Shown here: positions 16,784 to 26,244 of the stretch, piece after piece | Position numbering within the stretch: position 1 is the first letter of the stretch | Layout of the letters: every line of letters starts with the position of its first letter | DNA from: Lewinella sp. IMCC34183 | GTDB taxonomy: Bacteria; Bacteroidota; Bacteroidia; Chitinophagales; Saprospiraceae | Reading direction: 5' to 3' | Assembly: GCF_003390915.1 (NCBI RefSeq) | Contig: NZ_QMEM01000014.1 | Coordinates: forward strand, 1-64,000 | DNA length: 64,000 nucleotides | Notes under the pieces: generated by a model | What the model saw: the letters and a program-made list of their open reading frames with translations, nothing else | Told to the model about the DNA's origin: nothing | Database searches by the model: none | Position numbers and translations under genes: made by a program

Positions 16784-18583
16784 ATGCATACCCACGATTA
16801 CGAGCAGCACGTATTTGACATTATCGAGGACCTCCACGAGTTCCGCAGGAAACGCGGCGACCGCTTCCGGTACTCGGACATCTTCGACGGGGAGGGCCAT
16901 CAGTACGTCAACCTGGTGCAGGAAGGCGGCGGGATCCTGGGCATCGCACTGGTCGGTTTTACGTACGTGCTGGAGGAGATGGGCCTGCGGTTTCTCAGCC
17001 TCGGCGGCACGAGTGCCGGTTCGATCAATGCCCTGCTCATGGCGGACCTCGGTACGCCGGCCGAGCGCAAGAGCGGTCGTGTACTGGCAAAGATCGCGGA
17101 CAAGAACTTCATGGAATTCGTGGATGGCGGCTTCGATGCGGAGCAGCTCACGCAGGCCATCGAGTCCGGCAACCGGATCCAGCTGTACCTCCACTTAGTG
17201 ACCAACTTCGCTGAAATCAAAGGGAAACTCGGCATCAACTCGGGTCAGCACTTCGAAACGTGGCTCTCGGAAATCCTCCAACACAAGGACTGGGAAAGCT
17301 TAAGCCGCAACCTCTGTAACCTGCCGGACGACCTGGAGCACGTGAGCACCTACGGCAAGCGCCGGCGGAAGATCACGGCAGAGGAGCTGGCGCCCAAGAT
17401 CGCGATCGTAGCGGCCGATATCACCACCCAGACCAAGGTGGAGTTTCCCCGAATGGCCCACCTGTACTACGATTGCCCGGAAGCGGAAAACCCCGCCGGC
17501 TTCGTACGCGCGTCGATGTCGATTCCTTTTTTCTTCGAGCCAAAGCGTATCTCACTGGCCTGGACGGAGGGCCGCGAGAACGAGATGCGCCGGCAGTGGC
17601 GCGCGGTGGCCGACTACACCGGGGAATTGCCGGAGGAGATCCTCTTCGTCGACGGAGGCATCATGTCCAACTTCCCGATCGACCTGTTCCACGAAGCCGA
17701 CATCATCCCGCAGCGGCCTACCATCGGCGTCAAGCTCGGCGTAGACCGCAACTGCGCCCGCGGCGTGGATACCCTGGCCGACTTCCTCAGGAGCATGACC
17801 GATGGGGTACGCAACCTGCGGGACTTCGAGTTCATCCGCAACCACCCGGAGTACAAGGACCTCGTCGAGTACGTCGACGTTGACGGCTTCAGCTGGATCG
17901 ACTTCAATATCTCGGAAGATGAAAAACTGAAATTGTTCCGCCGGGGTGCCCAGGCCGCGAGCCGGTTCCTGCGGCGCTTCAACTGGTCGGACTATAAGGA
18001 TACCATCAAGGCCAATCTGCTGCGCCGGATAAAGCCCGTCATGTGGGAACTCTCCGATCTCCGCGACCTGGGAGAAATCCTCGAGGTACTCGGCATCCGC
18101 AACGACGCCGCGCTGGAGGAGAAGATCGGGCAGATCAAGGCACGCCCCGAGCCGTACAACGTCCTCTGGATCGACGATGCCTTCACCTACGCCCTGCCCC
18201 TCGCCATCCTCGACCGGCTGCACACCTTCTGCTACATCGTGCGAACCAGCGACGAGGCCATGCAGCTGCTGATGAACAAGAACAAGTTCAACGACGACCC
18301 TACCACCCAGATCGACCTCATCATCTCCGACGTGACCCGCCGCGAGGAGAAGGGTAACGACCGCCTGCGTGGCCTCGACTTTGCCGCCCTGCTCGCCGAG
18401 GACCCGGACTGGAAAAGGATTCCGGTCCTGATCTACGCCCATACTCGGGGCGACCTACGCGAGCGATACGGCGAGGAATTACCTACCAACATCATCAACC
18501 GGGAGGAGAAGAACACCATCGTTCACCGCCACTTCATCGAGGAGGTGGTCGACGGGTTATCCCGGGCCGTCTCCGAAGCTTAG
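16784..18583 (+). CDS. Patatin-like phospholipase with a C-terminal receiver-like domain
   Basis: A protein of about 599 residues from ATG 16784 (MHTHDYEQ); a GTG at 16760 would add 8. The N-terminal two-thirds is a patatin-type lipid acyl hydrolase: glycine-rich oxyanion block EGGGILG, nucleophile motif GTSAGS (Ser about 77) and the Asp of the catalytic dyad in LFVDGGIMSNFPIDL (about residue 290). The last 150 residues (from YNVLWIDDAFTYA) resemble a CheY-like receiver: acidic pair IDD, candidate phospho-acceptor Asp in DLIISDVTRRE, a Thr in PVLIYAHTRG, but no obvious lysine at the end of strand 5. Phospholipase activity controlled by phosphorylation or by a degenerate receiver is an inference. 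It converges on the protease gene with overlapping stop codons. Confidence 0.82.
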   Translation: MHTHDYEQHVFDIIEDLHEFRRKRGDRFRYSDIFDGEGHQYVNLVQEGGGILGIALVGFTYVLEEMGLRFLSLGGTSAGSINALLMADLGTPAERKSGRVLAKIADKNFMEFVDGGFDAEQLTQAIESGNRIQLYLHLVTNFAEIKGKLGINSGQHFETWLSEILQHKDWESLSRNLCNLPDDLEHVSTYGKRRRKITAEELAPKIAIVAADITTQTKVEFPRMAHLYYDCPEAENPAGFVRASMSIPFFFEPKRISLAWTEGRENEMRRQWRAVADYTGELPEEILFVDGGIMSNFPIDLFHEADIIPQRPTIGVKLGVDRNCARGVDTLADFLRSMTDGVRNLRDFEFIRNHPEYKDLVEYVDVDGFSWIDFNISEDEKLKLFRRGAQAASRFLRRFNWSDYKDTIKANLLRRIKPVMWELSDLRDLGEILEVLGIRNDAALEEKIGQIKARPEPYNVLWIDDAFTYALPLAILDRLHTFCYIVRTSDEAMQLLMNKNKFNDDPTTQIDLIISDVTRREEKGNDRLRGLDFAALLAEDPDWKRIPVLIYAHTRGDLRERYGEELPTNIINREEKNTIVHRHFIEEVVDGLSRAVSEA

Positions 18584-21500
18584 TATTTCACCACGCGGCG
18601 GGTCGTACTTCCCAGCCGAAGTACGTACAGGCCGCCGGGCAGCGCGGTCAGGTCGAGGCTTGCCTCTCCGTCGCTCAACCGGGCCGATTGCCGGAGCACC
18701 CGCCGACCGGTGGGGTCGTACAGCTCGATCGCCACGGAACGGGCCGTTGCGGGCGACCAGCGCAGTTGCACCCGATCGGTCGTAGGGTTGGGATAGATTG
18801 TCAGCGAAGCGTCGAGTGCATCCGGAGAGCGAACGGGATTTATGGCGTCGGCCGTCAGGGTGATCTCGTGGGAGGTCACGGGCAGGTAGCCCCCCGCCGC
18901 GGTGGTGACGACGAAACCGAAGCTGTCGCGGGCGCCGGTGGAGTCCAGGTTCTCGTAAATGAGCAGACCGTCGTTGATGTCAGCCTGAGTGAAGGCATCC
19001 CCCAACACCAGTACCTGACCGGCCCGCTCCAGCCGGCCGTCGGCGGGCAGGCGGGTAATCCGGTAAGTGGTAGCGGCCGGTGCGTCCGTGCCGGTAGCGA
19101 TCTCCAGGTCGCTGCGTACGACCGGATTGCGCCCCAGGGGCCGGACCAGGGTAGGTTCGTTGACGATGATCACCGGGGCGGGCGCCGCAGCGTCGGTGCA
19201 GGCTTCGAGCGACCAGCCGACGAGCTGTCCGGCGGCACCGTTTGTCTCCTTGATGGTGACGGCGAGCGTCCATACCCCGAAGGCGTCTTCCCCGTCGAAG
19301 GCCGACAGGGAATCCAGGGGACGGTAGAGTCGCCCGTCCAGGGGCGGACACGCCAGGAGCTCGGGTGCCTGGTCGTCGAAGCCCACGTCGATACCGGTGG
19401 CGCTGAAACACTGCTCGCGGAAGAGCGTAACCGTGGTCCCGGCCGGGCTCGTCAGGCTCACGGTCACGTCAGAAGTGTACTGGTAATTGATCTTCAGCCC
19501 CGGAATGTTCAGGTCGCTGAGCACCCCGTGGTCGGGCACCGTGATCGTGGACTGCCGGGTAACGCCGGCTCCGGTACCGGGCAGGGGCACCGGCGTATCG
19601 GCGGGGGTGAAGGCCACGCAGCGATTGCCAACCGTGCGGAAGCTCGCCGTTTCCGTCCAGGGTCCGGCTCCACATTCATTGCGGGGGCGTACGCGCCAAT
19701 AATAGACGGTATTAGCGGTGAAGTAGGCCTCCGGGGAAAAGAGGGTATCCGCCTGCCGGGAAGCCGAGGCGAAGCGTACCGCATCGGTAAAGGCCGGTGA
19801 GGTGGCTACCTCTACGTCGTAGGATTCGGCGTTGCGGGCGGGGGACCAGCTGAATTCGGTCGACAGGCCGATGCCCTCCGTTCCTTCTTCCGGCCCGGTC
19901 AGCGCCAGGTCGCTGAAATCGTCGGAAACCACGTCCAGGACGATCTCTCTACGGCTGTCTTGCAGGCCCGCGCTAGTAACGGTGACGGGCACCACGATGC
20001 GACCACTGCGGGTCACCCGAGAGATATCGAGCGTCAGGACGGACGTCTGCCCCGGCAGTACCTGGGTATGCGATAGGTCGGCGCTCAGCCCGGCCGGCAG
20101 GTCAGCCGGGTCGACCGTGAGCGTGACGGGGTCGGTAAAATCACCTACGTCACCGACGGTGAAGGTGGTGGTGACGGTGGCGGGTTGACAAACGTCGGCG
20201 TAGCGCAGGTCGGCGTCCAGGGTATACGTAGGTTCCGTAGCCGGAGTAATGCTGAAATCCGCGGCGTGCATATTGTAGAAGATGTTATCCGACGCTGCCA
20301 CGATGATGCGCATGGCGTCGCCCGCTCCGTCCGGTACGGTCACGAAGGTGCTGCCGTTGTTGGCCACGCCCGCGGCGAGCACCTCGTCGAAGGTGAGCCC
20401 GCCGTCGCGGCTGAGGAGGATATCGACGGTGCGGGCGTTGACGGGGCCTTCGTCGGTGCCGTTCACGTTCCAGGTGACTTCCCGGTACTCGCCCTCCTGC
20501 CAGGCCCCTTCGGCGTTGACTTCCGGCTCGTTCACGGTGAGGGGACCGGACTCGGCAACGTGAAAGCTGACGGCGGCCCACTCCACGCCACCCGCCGCCT
20601 CGTTGTTGTCGCGGGCGGTGAGCCGGAAGGTGAGGTCACGCTCGTAGGTAGGCAGCACCTCGTCCTTCGTCTGGATTCCGTTGGCCACGCGGTCGACGCG
20701 GGGAAAGTAGCGGGTATTGCCTTCGGCGGACGGCGCTACGGAGCGGAAGATGGGTGCGTTGCCCTCCGCTTCGTAGAGATTGGTTGCCGGCCCGAGATCA
20801 AACTCTTCCCAGGTGTAGGTGAGCTGGTCCGCCGGATCGTTGGCGTCGGTGGCCGTACCCGTGAGGCGGAAGGGGGTGTTCTGTGGGATGAAGAAGTCGT
20901 CCGTGTAGTCCAGCTGTACCTCGGGCGTCCGGTTATCGGTTTCGATTACGGTGGCGCAGCCGGCCGCCCCGGCCCGGCCGGTGAAGTGCAGGAACTGCTG
21001 CAGGCTCGCGGTATGAAAGTACGCATCGAAGCCACCGATATTTTGGTCGCCGCAGGCACCGGCGTACGACATGATCGTCGATCCCGAGCCCGGCTCGTAG
21101 GCGGTAAACTCGGCGCGTTGATTCGCGCTGGAGGGGCACTGGTTCCACGAATGGCTGACGCTGAACTGGTGCGCCAGCTCGTGGGCCATGATGCGCCGGG
21201 CCGTATTCGCCACGTTGCCGCCCTGCAGGCAGGTGACGCCGCGGGTCTTGCTGCCGCTGCAGGCCAGGCCGCCCACGACGCCGCCCACGTCGCCGCAGCG
21301 GCCGGTGAATACGTGGCCCAGGTCGTAGCTGCCCGCGGGAATATCGTTCTCCAGGAACGCCTCGATGACCTGGGGCAGCAGCCCGATGCCGCTGTTCGCC
21401 TCCTTGAAGGGATCCGTCTCGGGGTCCAGGTAAATAAGCTCCTCGGACACGGGCAGGAGGTTGATGCGCACGGCTACCTCCCGCTCGAAAATGACGTTGA

Positions 21501-22164
21501 CCGTGCTGATGGCCGTGTTGAATGCGGCGAGCACGTCTTCCTTGGTTCCACCGACGGCCGTGGCGAACTCGCCGGTATTAGTGACGGCCATGTCGTAGAC
21601 GCGCAGTTCCTGGGCGTCGTTGCCGCGCTTGGCCCGTCCTTTCACGGCAGCGGGCTTTGCCGGCAAGTCACCGGGTACGTTCCGGGGGTCGGCGGGGTCG
21701 TAGCCGCAGGCCAGCGGCAGGTCGTAGGCGGGGTCATGCTCACCGGCGGTGTAGTACGCCCGGTACCCGTCGCCGGTACCGATCGCCTCGATGACGTAGC
21801 TACCGGCGGGACCGTACAGGAGGGCGTCCACTCCCTTCTGCGAAATGGCCACGCGACCGGCGCCCCAGGGCCCTTCGACCCGGTAGCTGCCGATAAGGGG
21901 ATAGCGGGCGGCCAGCGCGGGTGCGAAGACGCTACTTTCCGCCGCGGTGAAGGTGGCATACGTACCGTCGGGCAGGGGCAGGTCCAGGGTCAGTCGCTTT
22001 TCCGCAAGCTGCCGCCGCAGGGCCGGCAGGTCCAGGACCATCCGGGCCATTCCGCCCCCGGCTTCCGCTCCGGCGGGCTGGGTTTTGGTGGTGAAGGTGA
22101 AGGGTTGTTGGGCAAAGAGGGGACCACCCAATAGGGCGGCCCACAGCAGAACGACTCGGTACAT
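18580..22164 (-). CDS. Secreted reprolysin-like metalloprotease with P domain and T9SS sorting domain
   Basis: A 1194-residue exported protease. A signal peptide (LLWAALLGGPLFAQ) is followed by a propeptide and a metzincin domain with zinc motif HELAHQFSVSH (His328, 332, 338) and a downstream Met-turn region TIMSYAG. Then come beta-sandwich segments, a fibronectin-type III-like domain (about 770-870, YYWRVRPRNECGAGPW), a proprotein-convertase P domain (about 885-1000, ending LVGWSLEAC), a cadherin/CSPG-like repeat (about 1010-1090) and a C-terminal type IX secretion sorting domain (LTIYPNPTTDRVQLRW to GGLYVLRLG). It is expected to be exported by Sec, then by T9SS across the outer membrane. 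A GGTTATC/GATAACC hairpin lies in its 5' leader (22176-22195). Confidence 0.93.
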   Translation of the reverse strand: MYRVVLLWAALLGGPLFAQQPFTFTTKTQPAGAEAGGGMARMVLDLPALRRQLAEKRLTLDLPLPDGTYATFTAAESSVFAPALAARYPLIGSYRVEGPWGAGRVAISQKGVDALLYGPAGSYVIEAIGTGDGYRAYYTAGEHDPAYDLPLACGYDPADPRNVPGDLPAKPAAVKGRAKRGNDAQELRVYDMAVTNTGEFATAVGGTKEDVLAAFNTAISTVNVIFEREVAVRINLLPVSEELIYLDPETDPFKEANSGIGLLPQVIEAFLENDIPAGSYDLGHVFTGRCGDVGGVVGGLACSGSKTRGVTCLQGGNVANTARRIMAHELAHQFSVSHSWNQCPSSANQRAEFTAYEPGSGSTIMSYAGACGDQNIGGFDAYFHTASLQQFLHFTGRAGAAGCATVIETDNRTPEVQLDYTDDFFIPQNTPFRLTGTATDANDPADQLTYTWEEFDLGPATNLYEAEGNAPIFRSVAPSAEGNTRYFPRVDRVANGIQTKDEVLPTYERDLTFRLTARDNNEAAGGVEWAAVSFHVAESGPLTVNEPEVNAEGAWQEGEYREVTWNVNGTDEGPVNARTVDILLSRDGGLTFDEVLAAGVANNGSTFVTVPDGAGDAMRIIVAASDNIFYNMHAADFSITPATEPTYTLDADLRYADVCQPATVTTTFTVGDVGDFTDPVTLTVDPADLPAGLSADLSHTQVLPGQTSVLTLDISRVTRSGRIVVPVTVTSAGLQDSRREIVLDVVSDDFSDLALTGPEEGTEGIGLSTEFSWSPARNAESYDVEVATSPAFTDAVRFASASRQADTLFSPEAYFTANTVYYWRVRPRNECGAGPWTETASFRTVGNRCVAFTPADTPVPLPGTGAGVTRQSTITVPDHGVLSDLNIPGLKINYQYTSDVTVSLTSPAGTTVTLFREQCFSATGIDVGFDDQAPELLACPPLDGRLYRPLDSLSAFDGEDAFGVWTLAVTIKETNGAAGQLVGWSLEACTDAAAPAPVIIVNEPTLVRPLGRNPVVRSDLEIATGTDAPAATTYRITRLPADGRLERAGQVLVLGDAFTQADINDGLLIYENLDSTGARDSFGFVVTTAAGGYLPVTSHEITLTADAINPVRSPDALDASLTIYPNPTTDRVQLRWSPATARSVAIELYDPTGRRVLRQSARLSDGEASLDLTALPGGLYVLRLGSTTRRVVKY

Positions 22165-22220
22165 TCCTGGGGGTTATCGGACTAGATAACCTTCCCGGGT
22201 ACCGCAAAATTGTCGTACCT

Positions 22221-23702
22221 CTAGTAGCGGGCCGCATTTTCCCCCGGCAGGGAAGCTTCGATAAATTCCCGCAGGTCCTCGTTGGCGGTCTCCAGGTCCG
22301 GACGCCGCAGGTACATCATGTGCCCGCTCCGGTACCCCTTGAAGCTGAGCCGGTCCCGCATGCGGCCCCCCGGATCGAGGTGCCAGAGGCTATACTTGGC
22401 GTCGTAGTAGTTGGTGGCCCCGTCGAAATAGCCCGACTGCACCATCACGTTCAGGTAAGGGTTCATGGCCATCGCCTGCCGCAGGTTTTCGCCGGTCCGG
22501 TCACCGGAACGGTCCCAGGGGTATACGGAGCCGAACATATTGTACTGCAGGTCGGTCCGGAAGCCCAGCTCCTCGCGCAGGTAGTAGTTGATGGCCGGCG
22601 TGAAGGAGTGGAGCCAGCTGGTCAGCTCGCTGTTGTAGTCGGGCCGGTCGCCGGCCGCCGTACCGTCGATGCCCAGGTAGCGGCTGTCGAGCCGGCCCAC
22701 CGTGTAGTCTCCCGCCTCTTCTCCCCGCAGCAGGTTCTTCCAGAAGTAGGCCGTGGTGGGCATGAGGTTGTTGTCCAGCCACTCCTGAGCGTTCAGCCCC
22801 GAATAGCGGGCCGCCGCCCCGGCTACCGTACGGCGGGCTTCGGGGCTCAGGTCCATACCGCTGGCGAGGGCCGGCAGCAGGGTTGCGCGGGTGTACGCTT
22901 CCACCTCGGCCAGGAGGGGATCGAGGTCCATACTTTGGAGTTCCGCCGGCAGCCGCTCGTGGTACCAGGCCGCGGCGGTGAAGTAGGGCAGCCGGTTGGC
23001 AGCCTCCACGATGCCGGCCCGCTCGATACCGAGCTCGGTGGGCGAGACCAGCACCACGCCGTTGAGGTACATCCACCGGTTGTCCTGTAGCTCCAGGGCC
23101 AGGCCGGACACCCGCGTGGTACCGTAACTCTCTCCGATGAGGAACTTGGGCGAACGCCAGCGATCGTGGCGGCTGACCCAGTTGCTGAGCCAGTCGGCCA
23201 GGTAAGCAATGTCCTGGTTCACCCCGAAGAACTGGCTGCGGTCGGCCCCTTCGGCCATCCGGCTGAAGCCCGTATTGACGGGGTTGACGAAGACGATATC
23301 GGCCACGTCCAGCACGGAATAGGGGTTATCGCTCACGCCGTATGGCTGCACGGGATAGCCCTCTTCGTCGATGTTCAGCACTTTAGGACCGGTGTACGCC
23401 AGGTGCATCCACACCGAAGCCGAGCCCGGGCCGCCGTTGAAGCTGATGAGCAGGGGGCGGTTCGGGTCGTCGCGGTCCGTACGCCGGTAGTAGGTATAGT
23501 GCAGGCCCGCGGTCACCTTGCCGGTATCGTCGTAGACGGGCTGCACCCCGCTTTCCACGCGGTAGGGTACGTTCGCCCCCTTGATGCGTACGGCGTCCTC
23601 GGAAAAGAACATGGTATCCATCGGCAGCTTTCGGCTGTGTTCCTGGGCAAGGAGGGTGCCGGTCAGCAGTACGAAGAGGAAAAGGGTCAGGGGGCGGATC
23701 AT
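22221..23702 (-). CDS. S10-family serine carboxypeptidase
   Basis: A 493-residue secreted peptidase with an N-terminal signal peptide (LTLFLFVLLTGTLLAQ). It shows the S10 oxyanion-hole block SFNGGPGSAS (about residue 87), the nucleophile GESYG (Ser192), an Asp in the C-terminal half (QSGYFDGATNYYD) and the catalytic His in YRSGHMMYL near residue 470. S10 enzymes remove C-terminal residues, usually at acidic pH. It is upstream of and co-directional with the T9SS protease gene, 56 bp apart, so the two may be co-expressed in extracellular protein digestion. Confidence 0.92.
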   Translation of the reverse strand: MIRPLTLFLFVLLTGTLLAQEHSRKLPMDTMFFSEDAVRIKGANVPYRVESGVQPVYDDTGKVTAGLHYTYYRRTDRDDPNRPLLISFNGGPGSASVWMHLAYTGPKVLNIDEEGYPVQPYGVSDNPYSVLDVADIVFVNPVNTGFSRMAEGADRSQFFGVNQDIAYLADWLSNWVSRHDRWRSPKFLIGESYGTTRVSGLALELQDNRWMYLNGVVLVSPTELGIERAGIVEAANRLPYFTAAAWYHERLPAELQSMDLDPLLAEVEAYTRATLLPALASGMDLSPEARRTVAGAAARYSGLNAQEWLDNNLMPTTAYFWKNLLRGEEAGDYTVGRLDSRYLGIDGTAAGDRPDYNSELTSWLHSFTPAINYYLREELGFRTDLQYNMFGSVYPWDRSGDRTGENLRQAMAMNPYLNVMVQSGYFDGATNYYDAKYSLWHLDPGGRMRDRLSFKGYRSGHMMYLRRPDLETANEDLREFIEASLPGENAARY

Positions 23703-23762
23703 ATGGGCGAGGTTAGGAGCGTACAGACGGGAAAAGTAGGAAAATTTCCGGGCCCGCCACCG

Positions 23763-24215
23763 CTACCCCCTGCCTTCCCACATGTCTACCTGCATAAGCC
23801 AATCCCCGTCGAGCTTGCGCCACACGATCGCGTACTGCCCCGCCCACTCTGCTTCGGAACCATCGGCGCGGCGCGTCCGCCCGGCGTAGTGGCCGAGGTC
23901 GTAGGCGTAGTCGCCCAGAATCCGGAGTTCGACCGTTTCGGTACGGTACTCCAGGACCGTCACGCCGGGGGGCAGCCGCCAGCGTTCCCGGATGGCGTCG
24001 CGGCCGGAAACGACGGAGGCCCCGTGCGGCAGGATGTGCCCGGTTTCCGTATAGGCGGCGGCCATAGCGGCGAAGTCGCCCCGCACGTAGGCGGCGGAAA
24101 AGGCGCGGGTCGCGGCGGAGATGGCGGCGGCATCGGCTTCTTCGGGCCTAAACTGCCCTGCCATACCCGGCAGCGTGAGGGCACTTGCAAAGAGGGAGAC
24201 GAAAGGGCGGACCAA
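23763..24215 (-). CDS. SnoaL/DUF4440-like protein, exported
   Basis: About 150 residues from TTG 24215, chosen because it gives a signal peptide (VRPFVSLFASALTLPGMAGQ) and keeps the gene clear of the divergent ABC gene; a longer frame begins at 24254. The remainder is an NTF2-like domain of the SgcJ/DUF4440 kind: AAISAATRAFSAAYVRGDFAAMAAAY, then GRDAIRERW and AIVWRKLDGDWLMQVDMW. Members are small binding or catalytic scaffolds and the ligand cannot be predicted. It lies 60 bp upstream of the carboxypeptidase start on the same strand. Confidence 0.75.
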   Translation of the reverse strand: MVRPFVSLFASALTLPGMAGQFRPEEADAAAISAATRAFSAAYVRGDFAAMAAAYTETGHILPHGASVVSGRDAIRERWRLPPGVTVLEYRTETVELRILGDYAYDLGHYAGRTRRADGSEAEWAGQYAIVWRKLDGDWLMQVDMWEGRG

Positions 24216-24274
24216 GGCAGGGGAAGTATTGGGCGCGGGTAGTGACCTTTGCAACCGGCCAAAATTATTCCCTT

Positions 24275-26041
24275 TTGCGCGATACCCTCCGGCAGTGGCG
24301 AGAATTCTTCTCCAGCAACCCGTACCAGCACCTGCTGGCCACCTCCTGGCACTACGCCCGCGGCATGCACGGGCGGTACCTGCTCATTTACGGCATGTTC
24401 CTGTGCGTCAACCTGATCGTATCGCTGCAACCCATCATTTTCGGCTACTTCGTCAACTACCTCCAGGAAGGGCGCGGCGATCTGCTCACGGGGGCCTGGA
24501 TCTACGGCGGGGCCTATATGGCCACTATCCTGGGTTTCTGGGCCTTCCAGTGGCCCGCCCGGCTCATGGAGCGGCGCCTGGCCTACGACATCAGCCGCCG
24601 CCTGCTTATGGAAACCTACGAGCGGGTAGTACACCTGCCGCTGGAGTGGCACCGCCGGCACCACAGCGGCGACACCATCAACCGTACGCGCAAGGCCTAC
24701 GAGGCCCTAAAGACCTTCTTCGACGACGGCTTCGTCTACTTCCAGACGCTCGTGCGCATGTTCATCTCCATCGTGGCCATCGTCTGGTTCAGCGCGCTGT
24801 TCGGCGGGGTCGCAGGTGCAACGGGGGTGCTCGTGGTGCTGTGCGTCCTGGCGTTCGACCGCCCCATCATCGCCGCGACCAAGGAAACGAACGAGCGGGA
24901 GAACGACCTGCTGTCGGGACTCTCCGACAACCTGGGTAACATAATCACCGTGACCACCCTGCGGCTGGGCAAGCAGACCGCCAAACAGATCGACGGGCGG
25001 GTGGCAGCCGTGTGGCCGCCCTTCCTGCGCATCACCCAGCTCAACGAGCAGAAGTGGTTCACGACGGGCGTCCTCATCGGGCTAATGTACGTGGCTATCG
25101 TGGTCGGCTACGTATACCAGAATTACGCGCCCGGGGAGATTTTCCTGGTTGGCGGGCTGGTCACCCTGATCGGCTACGTCACCCAGTTCGCCAACATGTT
25201 CAACGCCCTCACCGGGCAGTACAATACCATCATCCGCCTCCGCGCCGACCTGGCGGCCATCGAACCCATCACGGCGGCCTATGGGGAATTGGCGCGCCCG
25301 GGCCTGCCCCCCGGCAGCAAGGCACCGAAGCAGTGGCGGGAGATCGGGGTGGACGACCTCAGCTTCACCTACGACCGCGAGCACGGGGAGGGGCATGGGC
25401 TCTCAGCTATCCGGCTACGCCTGCCCCGTGGCGGGCGCGTCGCCTTCATCGGACCCAGCGGCAGCGGCAAGACCACCCTGCTCTACAACCTCCGCGGCCT
25501 GTATCCCCCGGATACCATTTCCGTCACCTTCGACGGAGAGCAGGCCGCCTCCCCCGCCCAGCTGTTCGAACAGACCACCCTCATCCCCCAGACCCCGGAA
25601 ATCTTCGAGGAGACCATCCTGCAGAACATCACCATGGGATTGCCCCGCAAGCCCGCCGCGGTCGAGCGGGCCATCCACCTCGCTGCCATGGAGGACGTGG
25701 TGGTGCGCGCCGAGCGCGGGCTCGATACGTGGCTCTCCGAGGGCGGGGCCAACCTGAGCGGGGGGCAGCGGCAGCGGCTGAGCATCGCCCGCGGGTTGCT
25801 GGCGGCCGAGTCCTCTACCCTGCTGCTGCTCGATGAGCCGACCAGCAGCCTCGACCCGGAGTCGGAGGCCCTCGTGTACCAGCGCATCTTCGCCGCCTAC
25901 CCCGACCGGACGATCGTCAGCACCCTCCACCGCCTGCACCTGCTGCGCGACTTCGATTACGTCTACTACCTCGAGGACGGCCGCATCCGCCACGAGGGTA
26001 CGCCCGCGGAGCTGCGGGCGGCGGGGCTACTGGCCTACTGA
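24275..26041 (+). CDS. ABC transporter, fused membrane and ATPase domains
   Basis: A half-size ABC exporter of about 588 residues. TTG 24275 is chosen because it follows a promoter-like GACCTTTG (24244-24251) and gives a normal length; an ATG at 24185 overlaps the divergent gene and an ATG at 24366 would trim the first helix. Six membrane helices occupy about residues 25-310. The ATPase domain shows Walker A GPSGSGKTT, Q-loop TLIPQTPE, signature LSGGQRQRLSIARG, Walker B LLLLDEPTSSLD and the switch His in STLHRLHLLR. It would act as a homo- or heterodimer. The substrate is unknown and no partner half-transporter is adjacent. Confidence 0.88.
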   Translation: MRDTLRQWREFFSSNPYQHLLATSWHYARGMHGRYLLIYGMFLCVNLIVSLQPIIFGYFVNYLQEGRGDLLTGAWIYGGAYMATILGFWAFQWPARLMERRLAYDISRRLLMETYERVVHLPLEWHRRHHSGDTINRTRKAYEALKTFFDDGFVYFQTLVRMFISIVAIVWFSALFGGVAGATGVLVVLCVLAFDRPIIAATKETNERENDLLSGLSDNLGNIITVTTLRLGKQTAKQIDGRVAAVWPPFLRITQLNEQKWFTTGVLIGLMYVAIVVGYVYQNYAPGEIFLVGGLVTLIGYVTQFANMFNALTGQYNTIIRLRADLAAIEPITAAYGELARPGLPPGSKAPKQWREIGVDDLSFTYDREHGEGHGLSAIRLRLPRGGRVAFIGPSGSGKTTLLYNLRGLYPPDTISVTFDGEQAASPAQLFEQTTLIPQTPEIFEETILQNITMGLPRKPAAVERAIHLAAMEDVVVRAERGLDTWLSEGGANLSGGQRQRLSIARGLLAAESSTLLLLDEPTSSLDPESEALVYQRIFAAYPDRTIVSTLHRLHLLRDFDYVYYLEDGRIRHEGTPAELRAAGLLAY

Positions 26042-26061
26042 GCTTCTCACAGCCACTCCGA

Positions 26062-26205
26062 ACATCGGATGTGGTCCACATCCGATGTGGGGGCGGCGGC
26101 TGGCTTGCACATCCGATGTCCAAAAATCACTTCATTGATTATCAGCTCATTACACGATCCACGCCCCCGTGCACATCGGATGTGGCAGCACGCCACATCC
26201 GATGT
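26062..26205. repeat. Five copies of palindrome ACATC(C/G)GATGT forming two hairpins
   Basis: Copies lie at 26062-26072, 26078-26088, 26109-26119, 26173-26183 and 26195-26205. The first two form a 13-bp perfect inverted repeat around a single T; the last two form a 14-bp perfect stem (ACATCGGATGTGGC and its complement) around AGCAC. The intervening bases are AT-rich. They lie between the ABC gene and the YfcC-type gene and could end transcription in either direction or bind a dimeric protein. Confidence 0.92.
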
Positions 26206-26244
26206 CCGGGTAGTTCGCTGCGGGTCATAGCGTACTTTTAGCGG

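Noticed and set aside
20185..22134. Long open frame on the plus strand opposite the T9SS protease gene
   Set aside because: GC-rich DNA produces long antisense frames; it has no signal peptide, no recognisable domain and odd composition, while the minus-strand protease has a full catalytic site and sorting domain.
24185..24254. Earlier start codons for both the ABC transporter and the SnoaL-like gene
   Set aside because: They would make the two divergent genes overlap by about 70 bp and include a promoter-like element; later TTG codons give a better signal peptide and normal lengths.
26062..26205. CRISPR array
   Set aside because: Units are 11-bp palindromes with irregular spacing (5-53 bp), not 25-40-bp repeats with constant spacers, and no cas genes are present.
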